Part shown: positions 24,468 to 35,312 of the stretch, one piece after another | Position numbering within the stretch: the stretch's first letter is position 1 | Layout of the letters: the number at the start of each line of letters is the position of its first letter | Made by a program: the position numbers and the translations under genes | Source: Corylus avellana | Taxonomy: Eukaryota; Streptophyta; Magnoliopsida; Fagales; Betulaceae | Assembly: GCF_901000735.1 (NCBI RefSeq) | Contig: NC_081541.1 | Span: forward strand, 46,109,485-46,173,484 | Length of the DNA: 64,000 nucleotides | Direction: 5' to 3' | Notes under the pieces: model-generated | What the model was told of the DNA's origin: nothing | Databases searched by the model: none | Seen by the model: only the letters and a program-made list of their open reading frames with translations

Positions 24468-24799
24468 AGCCATAGTCTGACCCAGCCCTATTAGGGCATC
24501 AAGGGAAACCAAGGTAGCTGATACTAATCAGACATATGTGGGCATTCTCCATTGCGAAAATTCGAACCCATACCCTAATACATGCCTAACCACTTTCGAG
24601 ATTTTCTTGGGCCATTGAACAACTACTCTTGATAGTAAGTTGGGTGATTTGAAGACACCTTGCGAATGGCCTACTCGGCCATTCCTTTATCCAGCTTTGG
24701 TTGCTTTTATATTTATTTCTGTATTTATAAATGGATCAATTGTGTGCAAAAAATTGGTTTATTTTAAGCTCAATACCTAAAATAAGCTCAAAATACAAT

Positions 24800-24831
<32 letters not shown>

Positions 24832-25005
24832 CCGAATAACCGGGTACAAACAAAAACTGGCCAGTTATTGTATAACCGGTTAACCGGGAACTGGTTACTT
24901 GGTTCCGGTTTCCCAAAATCAATAACCGAGGTACCCCGGTTTCGATTCCCAATTTTGGCCAATAACCGAGAACCGGGACCGAGTTGACACCCCTAGTGAA
25001 AACTA

Positions 25006-25859
25006 CCGCATGCATGTGGTAGTGGAAAACGGTACTGTTTTCCACTAAACGGTAACGTTTTGCTCAGTTAAAAATTAGGTTTAAAAAACTAATAATAAAA
25101 AGTTCATTAAAACTTAAAAATTATATATATAAAAAAATATTAAAAAGCTAAAAATATTAAAAAAACTAAAACAAAATATTTTTGGCCAAGGTTGGCTAGA
25201 GCCACCCCCATGGCCTCGGACCACCCCCAAAAGGTAAAAAAAAAAAAAAAAAAAAAAGGTGGATGAACTCGATATCGAGTATGACGTTGGCGGCAAAGAA
25301 GAGGTTGCTATTGTTATGGAGGATACGGCGGTTCTTTCCCACGAGGGGGATGGTGATTCAAACCACTCCGACAATTAGGATCGACGACGAGTTTGATGAA
25401 TTTGGCGATAAAAACGGAACACTTTGCCTATTTCCAAGCTTTTAAACAAGGCAATGTCTTTAGCGAACATCATCCCGCCAGCGAACCAATGGCCTTCGCC
25501 CACGATCTAGCAGTTTCTGCTCGCAATTTCGCAAGCAACTACGCGAGCAGCGAGCTCCAATCTCCACCATTGAGTGACAAACTCCACAGTGAGCATCGTC
25601 CAGTGGCCTCGCAGGCTCAGCTCAAGTTCATCAATCTCGCCACAGGGTTGCCAAACTTCGCATCAAGTTCGTCGGACTTCAGTGAGTTTGCAGCAAGTTT
25701 AGAGCCATCCCCAGACCGGCCATGGGAGGTGGCTCCAACCACCCCCATAGCCAAAAATGGGGTGGCCGGCTACCCCTTGGCCAATCGGGCACTCCATTTT
25801 ATTTTAGGCTACCGTTTAGTTGAAAACGGTACCGTTTTTCACTACCGGATGCAAGCCGG
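25006..25859. mobile_element. Inverted-repeat element with a GC-richer interior
   Basis: The left end (25006-25056) and right end (25810-25859) are inverted repeats of about 50 bp with shared phrases such as AAACGGTAC and ACTAAACGGTA. Each end is itself nearly palindromic. The interior (25257-25800) is clearly richer in G and C than its surroundings. It holds short open stretches with no family I recognise (for example EFGDKNGTL), which could be captured host sequence. No clear target duplication was seen. A second copy lies in the next tandem unit, cut by the N gap at 30.6 kb. It should not be read as a protein-coding gene. Confidence 0.5.
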
Positions 25860-25938
25860 ATCCGTTCACGACCTGTCATGTCCACTTGCACAATTATTTC
25901 ATAAACTTGGCCAACTAAATTGATGTAGATATGCACGG

Positions 25939-26514
25939 AGGGGTGTAAACGAGCCGAGCTTGAACAAGCTTCCCTTGTTTGGGCTCGGCTTGTTTAAATT
26001 TTACTCGAGCTCGAGCTCGAGCTCATAATAAGTCGAGCCGAGCCGAGCCAGTTCATGAGCTAGCTCTTATATTTAATTTAATTAATTTAATTTATTAATT
26101 AATTTTTTTTATTATAAATTTAAACTTCAAGTATTCTTAAACGACTTAAGAAACCAGCTTGCATATGCGCATTTGCTTAGTCTGGCTAGCGGTATATGGA
26201 GCCCGAGTCAATACAATAAGGCACTTGGTTTCGAAGAAAGAGGATATGCATAATTTTATAATAAAATGATGCTATTAGGAAAAAAAAATCATTAATTTTT
26301 AATATTAATATGAGGAATTATATGAATAACTACAAATTCGAGCCTTATATGAGTTGCTCACGAGCTTAGCCGAGTCGAGCCGAGCTAGCTTTGTTTAATA
26401 TTTGAGCTAGGATTCATATTCACGAAACGCTTCATTTAATATTCGAGTCGAGCACGAGTCGAGTTCTAGCTCGCTCGCGAGCGGCTTGCTCTCTTAACAG
26501 CCCTATGCACCCCA
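25939..26514. mobile_element. hAT-like MITE (GAGCCGAGC family), copy 1
   Basis: The ends are inverted repeats: AGGGGTGTAAACGAGCC on the left and, reverse-complemented, AGGGCTGTTAAGAGAGC on the right. Flanking 8-mers ATGCACGG (25931-25938) and ATGCACCC (26515-26522) agree in six positions, which fits an aged hAT target duplication. The arms are full of CGAGCC/CTCGAGC motifs. The element sits about 780 bp upstream of the CNL start codon, so it could affect that promoter. It has no coding capacity. Confidence 0.65.
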
Positions 26515-27292
26515 CCATCATCTCCTTTGGGCTATGTTTTGTAATGCCTAATTTTTTTTTTTTTACTTATTTTTTTAATTGTAAAAATTGATTTATGTGA
26601 AAAAAATGTAAAAAATATATATTTAGTATAAAAAAGTGAAAATTTTTGTTTTATAGTAATTTTTTAATTTAAATAGTAATAAAAAATAATTGATGTGATA
26701 TAAAAAATAAAAACGTTATAAATTGAATTTTTGAAGAATAGCATCGGGTCAGTTTTTAGCAACAGAGCAAACCCACTCATTTTTATTTTTATTTTTATTT
26801 TAGAAATAAAAATAAAGGAAGAAGAGGGGAGTGGGATTTGCCAAACAAATATCATGTACACTAAAACACCGGATCTCTTAAACAAAGCAAACCCACTCAT
26901 TTGTTCTCTCATTTTCATCTCACGGGACTTACCGCTTGTCACCCTTGGGCTTGTCAATCTTGCAATTCCTTCTGATCATCTTCTCCAATTTTTTTCCTCA
27001 ACCAGCGCCTCTGCCCTCTCAGATCTGTATGATTTCTTTCTCATTTTCTTCCTCTCAGATCGACTTATACATTTTCATTTCCATTTCCTTCCGAACCCAG
27101 AAAACAACGACCACGCACCATTTCTTTTTCATTCTTGAACCAAGTGCCAGTATAAGTCAAACGATTTTGTTTTCATTCCAACGTAATTCTCAGTAACCAA
27201 ACAGATGTAGAATGCCATCCACATACACAAAGAAATGCAGACAAGTTTGTGAGTTTGTAGAAGATTTTTTAAGGGAGAGAAGATAAGCAAAC

Positions 27293-29959
27293 ATGGCCGA
27301 CAGTGTTGTCGCTTTCCTCCTAGGATACTTGCCCAATCTACTCATAGACGAAGCAAATTTCCTTGCTGGAGTGGAGGATAGAGTCAAATCACTTATTAGG
27401 GAGCTCAGAATGATAAATATCTTCCTGAAGAACTCATTGGGAAAACGGAACGATGAAATGGTGAAGGAGGTAGTCGGACAAATCAGGGAGGCGGCTTACG
27501 AGGCTGAAGATGTTATCGACACATTCATCCTAGAGGTCACAGAATACAGGAAGAGGAGCACGATAGGGAGGATGCTTGATATCCCTTCTCACGCAAAGAG
27601 GATTCGAAATGTTGGAACGAAGATAGTAGGCATCAATGATACAATCAGCCAGATCTTCAACAATAGAGAAAGGTACGGCATTGAAGGAGCTGAAGCTAGT
27701 GTTGATGCGGAGGATGAAACATTGCACAGACATAGGAGACAAGTCGAGGAAGATGACGTGGTGGGCTTCGTTGATGACTCAGCGATATTGGTGAAGCAAC
27801 TTACTCATGGGGATCGCAAGCTTGATGTCATTTCAATAATCGGTATGGGTGGGCTAGGCAAGACCACTCTCGCCAAGAAAGTCTATAATAATAAAATTGG
27901 CGTCATGAGTCACTTTAACTGCCGTGCATGGGTATATGCATCTCAAGATTTCAGAGCTAGAGATTTGTTGCTTCAAATTTTAAAGCAGATGCAAATACCA
28001 GATGGGTTGAGAAGGAAACTTGAAGGCATGAGTGAGGATGAATTAATAAAGGAGTTGTTCGAATACTTGAAAGAAGAGAGGTACCTAATAGTCATGGACG
28101 ATATTTGGACAACTGAGGATTGGGATAAGATAAGAAATGCATTTCCTGATAACTCCAAGGGAAGCAGAATATTGATTACCAGTCGTATAAAAAAAGTGGC
28201 ATTGCATGTAAGCCATACTCTTCCTTACGATCTCCCATTTCTTAACGAAGAGGACAGTTGGGAACTTTTTAAGAAAAAGGTGTTTCGAGGGAAAACATGT
28301 CCTGTGGAATTAGAAATTCCGGGAAGACAAATCGCAAAAGGTTGTCGAGGTTTACCCCTTTCAATTGTAGTATTAGCTGGCATTTTAACAAACAAGGAGA
28401 AGTCATTCCACATATGGTCGAAATATGTTGGTCATGTAACAACTTTCCTTGCTCGTGATGATGATATATGTCCAAAAATACTATTCTTGAGCTACACTGA
28501 TCTACCCATGTTCTTGAAACCATGCTTTTTGTATTTTGGTATATTTCCAGAAGACATTGAGATCCCAGTAAGGCGATTAATGCATCTGTGGGTAGCGGAG
28601 GGCTTCATACAACACAATGACGATCGAAACATCGAGGATGTTGCTGAAGGCTACTTGGAGGAGCTCGTAGATCGAAGTTTGATCCAAGTGGCTAGTAGGA
28701 GAATAGACAGAGGAATAAAGACATGCCGTATCCATGATCTTCTGCGAGACCTCTGCATAAAAGAAAGTGCGGAAGAGAAGTTTCTGGAGGTTCAATCACG
28801 TAACAATTTCTCCACAAACAATTCCCGTAGACTATCCATCCTTGGTACTGATGGCAGTAGTACTCGTGGATACATGTCTTCAAACCCCTCTATCTCAATA
28901 TATGCCCGTTCTTTGTTCTACTTTGGCAATGATGGTTTTTCTGACGAAGATGCCTGGACTTGGGTCCACAAAAACTTCAAATTAGTTCGGGTGCTTAATT
29001 TTGAGATTCTGCGAATCCCAGCCATGCCCAAAAGCTTAGCAAAATTGATCCATTTGAGGTACTTGAGGATGGAATTCAGTAATTCTCTGAGTGTTTTTCC
29101 AGATTGCATTGGCAACCTTACGAATCTTGAGACCCTTTACGTAAAGGGCTCTCTTACAGACAGATCTTGTTTGCCGAACGGGATATTTAGGCTAAAACGT
29201 TTAAGGAATCTGTACCTGTCCGATAGATTGCCGTTACCTTTCATCAGAAAAAAAAGATTGTCGTCACCTTGGGATTCGAAGGAAGCTCTAGGGAAGCTCG
29301 AAGTCCTTTCCATAGCATTTCTTCTGTATGATCGTCAAAAGAAAAGTTTCCCGGTCGTACTGGGCAAGTTTCCTAATGTTAGGAAATTAAAAATACAATT
29401 TGAGTGGTGTTCATTTGACTTCGTGTGGCAGGCCCCCAATGTATTTCCATGCCTCCGCTATTTAAATCATCTTGAAATCTTGAGAATTGAGGATTGTTGC
29501 ATGCTTCCTCCCGATCCGAATTTATTTCCATCGACAATCACCAAGCTAACCTTAAAGAGTGTTGAGTTAGAAGTCGGCGGCGGCCTGACAATGCTGGGAA
29601 AGCTTCCCCAGCTTCGGATACTGAAACTAGAAGGTAGAGGTTATAAGCCAAATCGTGCCTTAGAAACTCAGCATGATATTAGTATCCGCGTCATTGCTGA
29701 TTCGTTTCCTCAACTCCACGTCCTCAAATTGAATCAAATGAAAATTAAAGAATGGAAACAGGAGACAGGTGCAATGCCAAGCCTTATACGTTTGATTATC
29801 ATCGAGTGCAATGAATTGATTAGCCCACCGGAACTATGGAGTTTGACCACTTTGCGAGATGTGAAGGCGATACGAAGTTCAGGCTGGGCAAGGATGCTTC
29901 GGGAGTTGCAGAAGGAGGTTGGGTTTAAGCTACTGATCCAACCTCCTATACCTGACTGA
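27293..29959 (+). CDS. CNL immune receptor, RPP8/RPP13-like, copy 1 of tandem pair
   Basis: Predicted intracellular CC-NB-ARC-LRR receptor that would detect pathogen effectors and trigger defence. Single exon, 888 residues, a full length for the class. The start ATG lies in good context (AAACATGGCC). In order: a coiled coil whose first residues (MADSVVAFLLGYLPNLLIDE) resemble the MADA motif; EDVID at 72-76; P-loop GMGGLGKTT at 184-192; kinase-2 LIVMDDIW at 265-272; GSRILITSR (RNBS-B); GCRGLPLS; RNBS-D (CFLYFGIFPED); IHD at 480-482 in place of MHD; then about twelve LRRs from residue 540. No stop or frameshift was found. It differs from the copy at 32646 at T77K, K329R, F710Y and P740T. It is more distant from the RPP13-like-1 relics around it, so it is a separate NLR lineage. 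Confidence 0.93.
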   Translation: MADSVVAFLLGYLPNLLIDEANFLAGVEDRVKSLIRELRMINIFLKNSLGKRNDEMVKEVVGQIREAAYEAEDVIDTFILEVTEYRKRSTIGRMLDIPSHAKRIRNVGTKIVGINDTISQIFNNRERYGIEGAEASVDAEDETLHRHRRQVEEDDVVGFVDDSAILVKQLTHGDRKLDVISIIGMGGLGKTTLAKKVYNNKIGVMSHFNCRAWVYASQDFRARDLLLQILKQMQIPDGLRRKLEGMSEDELIKELFEYLKEERYLIVMDDIWTTEDWDKIRNAFPDNSKGSRILITSRIKKVALHVSHTLPYDLPFLNEEDSWELFKKKVFRGKTCPVELEIPGRQIAKGCRGLPLSIVVLAGILTNKEKSFHIWSKYVGHVTTFLARDDDICPKILFLSYTDLPMFLKPCFLYFGIFPEDIEIPVRRLMHLWVAEGFIQHNDDRNIEDVAEGYLEELVDRSLIQVASRRIDRGIKTCRIHDLLRDLCIKESAEEKFLEVQSRNNFSTNNSRRLSILGTDGSSTRGYMSSNPSISIYARSLFYFGNDGFSDEDAWTWVHKNFKLVRVLNFEILRIPAMPKSLAKLIHLRYLRMEFSNSLSVFPDCIGNLTNLETLYVKGSLTDRSCLPNGIFRLKRLRNLYLSDRLPLPFIRKKRLSSPWDSKEALGKLEVLSIAFLLYDRQKKSFPVVLGKFPNVRKLKIQFEWCSFDFVWQAPNVFPCLRYLNHLEILRIEDCCMLPPDPNLFPSTITKLTLKSVELEVGGGLTMLGKLPQLRILKLEGRGYKPNRALETQHDISIRVIADSFPQLHVLKLNQMKIKEWKQETGAMPSLIRLIIIECNELISPPELWSLTTLRDVKAIRSSGWARMLRELQKEVGFKLLIQPPIPD

Positions 29960-30629
29960 CTCATTGACTTGGTGACATCATCCAGATCGAGAGCCAGCAA
30001 TATCATGCCGGTATTTCTCATTCCCCTGTAAGTAATTTTATTTTCTATTCTCATTCGAATTTGTCCCTTTTTACACTTCTATCTTTCCTAATGTAATTAG
30101 GAACATGTGTACGTTGTTTTATAGTTAATCAGTTAGATGATGGAGAACCCGGCCTGCATTATGGTATATTCATGTGGATCGAGGATATATATAATCAAGA
30201 TTATGTTTGAGGATCGAGTTTGATCTCGAGTAAATTAATGAAGCGCTTGTGGGATACTGATGAACCAAATGTGACCTTGGTATTTGATGTTTATTTGGGC
30301 TTTCATTATATATATGTCTGGAGTTTGAAGATTTTACTTGGGGGTTGTAATATTTATATATTTGACTTGATGGTCGGTCCTAGACCACCACATTTGATGA
30401 CCATGTTTGACTTATGTTATGCTATAAATGTTGTGATGCTTTTAGTTAACTCTGTTTGTCATTCATTCATGGAAATATAGAACTGAGTATCTCATGCAGT
30501 TCTTTGGAGAATTAGAGGGAGAGGCATATTGATGAATTAATTATTAGTCAATTAATTTTTCAGAGCATTACATTAATTTATTACTTGATAACGGAGAACC
30601 TCAACGGAAACTAAAATGGTGTTTCTTTC
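29960..30629 (+). other. 3' flank of CNL copy 1
   Basis: Probable 3' untranslated and downstream DNA. The sequence shortly after the stop codon contains CTGTAAGTAATTTT (near 30025), which may be a splice donor of a 3'-UTR intron. No further gene was seen. A similar flank follows copy 2 with a rearranged stretch at 35495-35530 (GTGTACGTTTTTTT occurs twice). Confidence 0.4.
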
Positions 30630-30729
30630 NNNNNNNNNNNNNNNNNNNNNNNNNNNNNNNNNNNNNNNNNNNNNNNNNNNNNNNNNNNNNNNNNNNNNNN
30701 NNNNNNNNNNNNNNNNNNNNNNNNNNNNN
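30630..30729. other. Assembly gap, 100 N
   Basis: Exactly 100 N at the junction of the two tandem units. Confidence 0.99.
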
Positions 30730-31286
30730 AGTTTGATGAATTTGGCGATAAAAACGGAATACTTTGCCTATTTCCAAGCTTTTAAACAAGGCAATGTCTT
30801 TAGCGAACATCATCCCGCCAGCGAACCAATGGCCTTCGCCCATGATCTAGCAGTTTCTGCTCGCAATTTCGCAAGCAATCGCATAGTCACGCGAGCAGCG
30901 AGCTCCAATCTCCACCATTGAGTGACAAACTCCACAGTGAGCATCGTCCAGCGGCCCCGCAGGCTCAGCTCAAGTTCATCAATCTCGCCACAAGGTTACC
31001 AAACTTCGCATCAAGTTCGTCGGACTTCAGTGAGTCTGCAGCAAGTTTAGAGCCATCCCCAGACCGGCCATGGGAGGTGGCTCCAACCACCCCCATAACC
31101 AAAAATGGGGTGGCCGGCTACCCCTTGGCCAATCGGGCACCCCATTTTGTTTTAGGCTACGGTTTAGTTGAAAACGGTACCGTTTTTCACTACCGGATGC
31201 AAGCCGGATCCGTTCACGACCTGTCATGTCCACTTGCACAATTATTCCATAAACTTGGCCAACTAAATTGATGTAGATATGCACGG

Positions 31287-31855
31287 AGGGGTGTAAACGA
31301 GCTGAGCTTGAGCAAGCTTCCCTTGTTTGGGCTCGGCTTGTTTAAATTTTACTCGAGCTCGAGCTTGAGCTCATAATAAGTCGAGCCGAGCCGAGCCAGT
31401 TCATGAGCTAGCTCTTATATTTAATTTAATTAATTTAATTTATTAATTAATTTTTTTTATTATAAATTTAAACTTCAAGTATTCTTAAACGACTCAAGAA
31501 GCCAGCTTGCATATGCGCATTTGCTTAGTCTGGCTAGCGGTGTATGGAGCCCGAGTCAATACAATAAGGCACTTGGTTTCGAAGAAAGAGGATATGCATC
31601 ATTTTATAATAAAATGATGCTATTAGGAAAAAAAAAAAATCATCAATTTTTAATATTAATATGAGGAATTATGTGAATAACTACAAATTCGAGCCTTATA
31701 CGAGTTGCTCACGAGCTTAGCCGAGTCGAGCCGAGCTAGCTTTGTTTAATATTTGAGCTAGGATTCATATTCACGAAACGCTTCATTTAATATTCGAGTC
31801 GAGCACGAGTCGAGTTCTAGCTTGCTCGTGAGCGGCTTGCTCTCTTAACAGCCCT
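31287..31855. mobile_element. hAT-like MITE (GAGCCGAGC family), copy 2
   Basis: Same element and same flanking 8-mers as the copy at 25939, with a few substitutions and indels (569 against 576 bp). The insertion therefore predates the tandem duplication and was copied with it. Confidence 0.65.
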
Positions 31856-32645
31856 ATGCACCCCACCTTCATCTCCTTTGGGCTATGTTTTGTAATGCCT
31901 AATTTTTTTTTTTTTTTACTTATTTTTTTAATTGTAAAAATTGATTTATGTGAAAAAAATGTAAAAAATATATATTTAGTATAAAAAAGTGAAAATTTTT
32001 GTTTTATAGTAATTTTTTTATTTAAATAGTAATAAAAAATAATTAATATGATATAAAAAATAAAAACGTTATAAATTGAATTTTTGAAGAATAGCATCGG
32101 GTCAGTTTTTAGCAACAGAGCAAACCCACTCATTTTTATTTTTATTTTTATTTTAGAAATAAAAATAAAGGAAGAAGAGGGGAGTGGGATTTGCCAAACA
32201 AATATCATGTACACTAAAACACCGGATCTCTTAAACAAAGCAAACCCACTCATTTGTTCTCTCATTTTCATCTCACGGGACTTACCGCTTGTCACCCTTG
32301 GGCTTGTCAATCTTGCAATTCCTTCTGATCATCTTCTCCAATTTTTTTCCTCAACCAGCGCCTCTGCCCTCTCAGATCTGTATGATTTCTTTCTCATTTT
32401 CTTCCTCTCAGATCGACTTATACATTTTCATTTCCATTTCCTTCCGAACCCAGAAAACAACGACCACGCACCATTTCTTTTTCATTCTTGAACCAAGTGC
32501 CAGTATAAGTCAAACGATTTTGTTTTCATTCCAACGTAATTCTCAGTAACCAAACAGATGTAGAATGCCATCCACATACACAAAGAAATGCAGACAAGTT
32601 TGTGAGTTTGTAGAAGATTTTTTAAGGGAGAGAAGATAAGCAAAC

Positions 32646-35312
32646 ATGGCCGACAGTGTTGTCGCTTTCCTCCTAGGATACTTGCCCAATCTACTCATAG
32701 ACGAAGCAAATTTCCTTGCTGGAGTGGAGGATAGAGTCAAATCACTTATTAGGGAGCTCAGAATGATAAATATCTTCCTGAAGAACTCATTGGGAAAACG
32801 GAACGATGAAATGGTGAAGGAGGTAGTCGGACAAATCAGGGAGGCGGCTTACGAGGCTGAAGATGTTATCGACAAATTCATCCTAGAGGTCACAGAATAC
32901 AGGAAGAGGAGCACGATAGGGAGGATGCTTGATATCCCTTCTCACGCAAAGAGGATTCGAAATGTTGGAACGAAGATAGTAGGCATCAATGATACAATCA
33001 GCCAGATCTTCAACAATAGAGAAAGGTACGGCATTGAAGGAGCTGAAGCTAGTGTTGATGCGGAGGATGAAACATTGCACAGACATAGGAGACAAGTCGA
33101 GGAAGATGACGTGGTGGGCTTCGTTGATGACTCAGCGATATTGGTGAAGCAACTTACTCATGGGGATCGCAAGCTTGATGTCATTTCAATAATCGGTATG
33201 GGTGGGCTAGGCAAGACCACTCTCGCCAAGAAAGTCTATAATAATAAAATTGGCGTCATGAGTCACTTTAACTGCCGTGCATGGGTATATGCATCTCAAG
33301 ATTTCAGAGCTAGAGATTTGTTGCTTCAAATTTTAAAGCAGATGCAAATACCAGATGGGTTGAGAAGGAAACTTGAAGGCATGAGTGAGGATGAATTAAT
33401 AAAGGAGTTGTTCGAATACTTGAAAGAAGAGAGGTACCTAATAGTCATGGACGATATTTGGACAACTGAGGATTGGGATAAGATAAGAAATGCATTTCCT
33501 GATAACTCCAAGGGAAGCAGAATATTGATTACCAGTCGTATAAAAAAAGTGGCATTGCATGTAAGCCATACTCTTCCTTACGATCTCCCATTTCTTAACG
33601 AAGAGGACAGTTGGGAACTTTTTAAGAAAAGGGTGTTTCGAGGGAAAACATGTCCTGTGGAATTAGAAATTCCGGGAAGACAAATCGCAAAAGGTTGTCG
33701 AGGTTTACCCCTTTCAATTGTAGTATTAGCTGGCATTTTAACAAACAAGGAGAAGTCATTCCACATATGGTCGAAATATGTTGGTCATGTAACAACTTTC
33801 CTTGCTCGTGATGATGATATATGTCCAAAAATACTATTCTTGAGCTACACTGATCTACCCATGTTCTTGAAACCATGCTTTTTGTATTTTGGTATATTTC
33901 CAGAAGACATTGAGATCCCAGTAAGGCGATTAATGCATCTGTGGGTAGCGGAGGGCTTCATACAACACAATGACGATCGAAACATCGAGGATGTTGCTGA
34001 AGGCTACTTGGAGGAGCTCGTAGATCGAAGTTTGATCCAAGTGGCTAGTAGGAGAATAGACAGAGGAATAAAGACATGCCGTATCCATGATCTTCTGCGA
34101 GACCTCTGCATAAAAGAAAGTGCGGAAGAGAAGTTTCTGGAGGTTCAATCACGTAACAATTTCTCCACAAACAATTCCCGTAGACTATCCATCCTTGGTA
34201 CTGATGGCAGTAGTACTCGTGGATACATGTCTTCAAACCCCTCTATCTCAATATATGCCCGTTCTTTGTTCTACTTTGGCAATGATGGTTTTTCTGACGA
34301 AGATGCCTGGACTTGGGTCCACAAAAACTTCAAATTAGTTCGGGTGCTTAATTTTGAGATTCTGCGAATCCCAGCCATGCCCAAAAGCTTAGCAAAATTG
34401 ATCCATTTGAGGTACTTGAGGATGGAATTCAGTAATTCTCTGAGTGTTTTTCCAGATTGCATTGGCAACCTTACGAATCTTGAGACCCTTTACGTAAAGG
34501 GCTCTCTTACAGACAGATCTTGTTTGCCGAACGGGATATTTAGGCTAAAACGTTTAAGGAATCTGTACCTGTCCGATAGATTGCCGTTACCTTTCATCAG
34601 AAAAAAAAGATTGTCGTCACCTTGGGATTCGAAGGAAGCTCTAGGGAAGCTCGAAGTCCTTTCCATAGCATTTCTTCTGTATGATCGTCAAAAGAAAAGT
34701 TTCCCGGTCGTACTGGGCAAGTTTCCTAATGTTAGGAAATTAAAAATACAATTTGAGTGGTGTTCATTTGACTACGTGTGGCAGGCCCCCAATGTATTTC
34801 CATGCCTCCGCTATTTAAATCATCTTGAAATCTTGAGAATTGAGGATTGTTGCATGCTTCCTACCGATCCGAATTTATTTCCATCGACAATCACCAAGCT
34901 AACCTTAAAGAGTGTTGAGTTAGAAGTCGGCGGCGGCCTGACAATGCTGGGAAAGCTTCCCCAGCTTCGGATACTGAAACTAGAAGGTAGAGGTTATAAG
35001 CCAAATCGTGCCTTAGAAACTCAGCATGATATTAGTATCCGCGTCATTGCTGATTCGTTTCCTCAACTCCACGTCCTCAAATTGAATCAAATGAAAATTA
35101 AAGAATGGAAACAGGAGACAGGTGCAATGCCAAGCCTTATACGTTTGATTATCATCGAGTGCAATGAATTGATTAGCCCACCGGAACTATGGAGTTTGAC
35201 CACTTTGCGAGATGTGAAGGCGATACGAAGTTCAGGCTGGGCAAGGATGCTTCGGGAGTTGCAGAAGGAGGTTGGGTTTAAGCTACTGATCCAACCTCCT
35301 ATACCTGACTGA
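32646..35312 (+). CDS. CNL immune receptor, RPP8/RPP13-like, copy 2 of tandem pair
   Basis: Predicted cytoplasmic CC-NB-ARC-LRR receptor, 888 residues, one exon, same domain order as the copy at 27293: MADA-like N-terminus, EDVID, P-loop GMGGLGKTT, LIVMDDIW, IHD and LRRs, all intact. The four residue differences are K77 (right after EDVID), R329 (late ARC region), Y710 and T740 (both LRR). The promoter region over at least 750 bp, including the MITE, is almost the same, so the two genes are probably co-regulated if both are real. Because the units are separated by a 100-N gap and differ so little, the second could be an allele placed in tandem by the assembler. Confidence 0.92.
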   Translation: MADSVVAFLLGYLPNLLIDEANFLAGVEDRVKSLIRELRMINIFLKNSLGKRNDEMVKEVVGQIREAAYEAEDVIDKFILEVTEYRKRSTIGRMLDIPSHAKRIRNVGTKIVGINDTISQIFNNRERYGIEGAEASVDAEDETLHRHRRQVEEDDVVGFVDDSAILVKQLTHGDRKLDVISIIGMGGLGKTTLAKKVYNNKIGVMSHFNCRAWVYASQDFRARDLLLQILKQMQIPDGLRRKLEGMSEDELIKELFEYLKEERYLIVMDDIWTTEDWDKIRNAFPDNSKGSRILITSRIKKVALHVSHTLPYDLPFLNEEDSWELFKKRVFRGKTCPVELEIPGRQIAKGCRGLPLSIVVLAGILTNKEKSFHIWSKYVGHVTTFLARDDDICPKILFLSYTDLPMFLKPCFLYFGIFPEDIEIPVRRLMHLWVAEGFIQHNDDRNIEDVAEGYLEELVDRSLIQVASRRIDRGIKTCRIHDLLRDLCIKESAEEKFLEVQSRNNFSTNNSRRLSILGTDGSSTRGYMSSNPSISIYARSLFYFGNDGFSDEDAWTWVHKNFKLVRVLNFEILRIPAMPKSLAKLIHLRYLRMEFSNSLSVFPDCIGNLTNLETLYVKGSLTDRSCLPNGIFRLKRLRNLYLSDRLPLPFIRKKRLSSPWDSKEALGKLEVLSIAFLLYDRQKKSFPVVLGKFPNVRKLKIQFEWCSFDYVWQAPNVFPCLRYLNHLEILRIEDCCMLPTDPNLFPSTITKLTLKSVELEVGGGLTMLGKLPQLRILKLEGRGYKPNRALETQHDISIRVIADSFPQLHVLKLNQMKIKEWKQETGAMPSLIRLIIIECNELISPPELWSLTTLRDVKAIRSSGWARMLRELQKEVGFKLLIQPPIPD

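Larger units (their letters stand above)
25390..30629 (+). repeat. Tandem duplication unit 1 (CNL pair)
   Basis: About 5.2 kb that recur at 30730-35979 with an offset of 5340-5353 bp. The unit holds the right part of an inverted-repeat element, a hAT-like MITE, the CNL promoter, the CNL gene and its 3' flank. Identity is very high throughout, with small indels (for example near 30030 and 30165). The junction between the units is hidden by a 100-N gap. Confidence 0.92.

Noticed and set aside
25393..25923. Open frame of 176 codons
   Set aside because: It lies inside a transposon-like inverted-repeat element, starts at a non-ATG-supported position and has no recognisable domain. The copy in the second unit is disrupted differently.
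26731..27196. Short open frames upstream of the intact CNLs
   Set aside because: They are serine/phenylalanine-rich translations of T-rich leader sequence without domains. They fit 5' UTR or promoter DNA.
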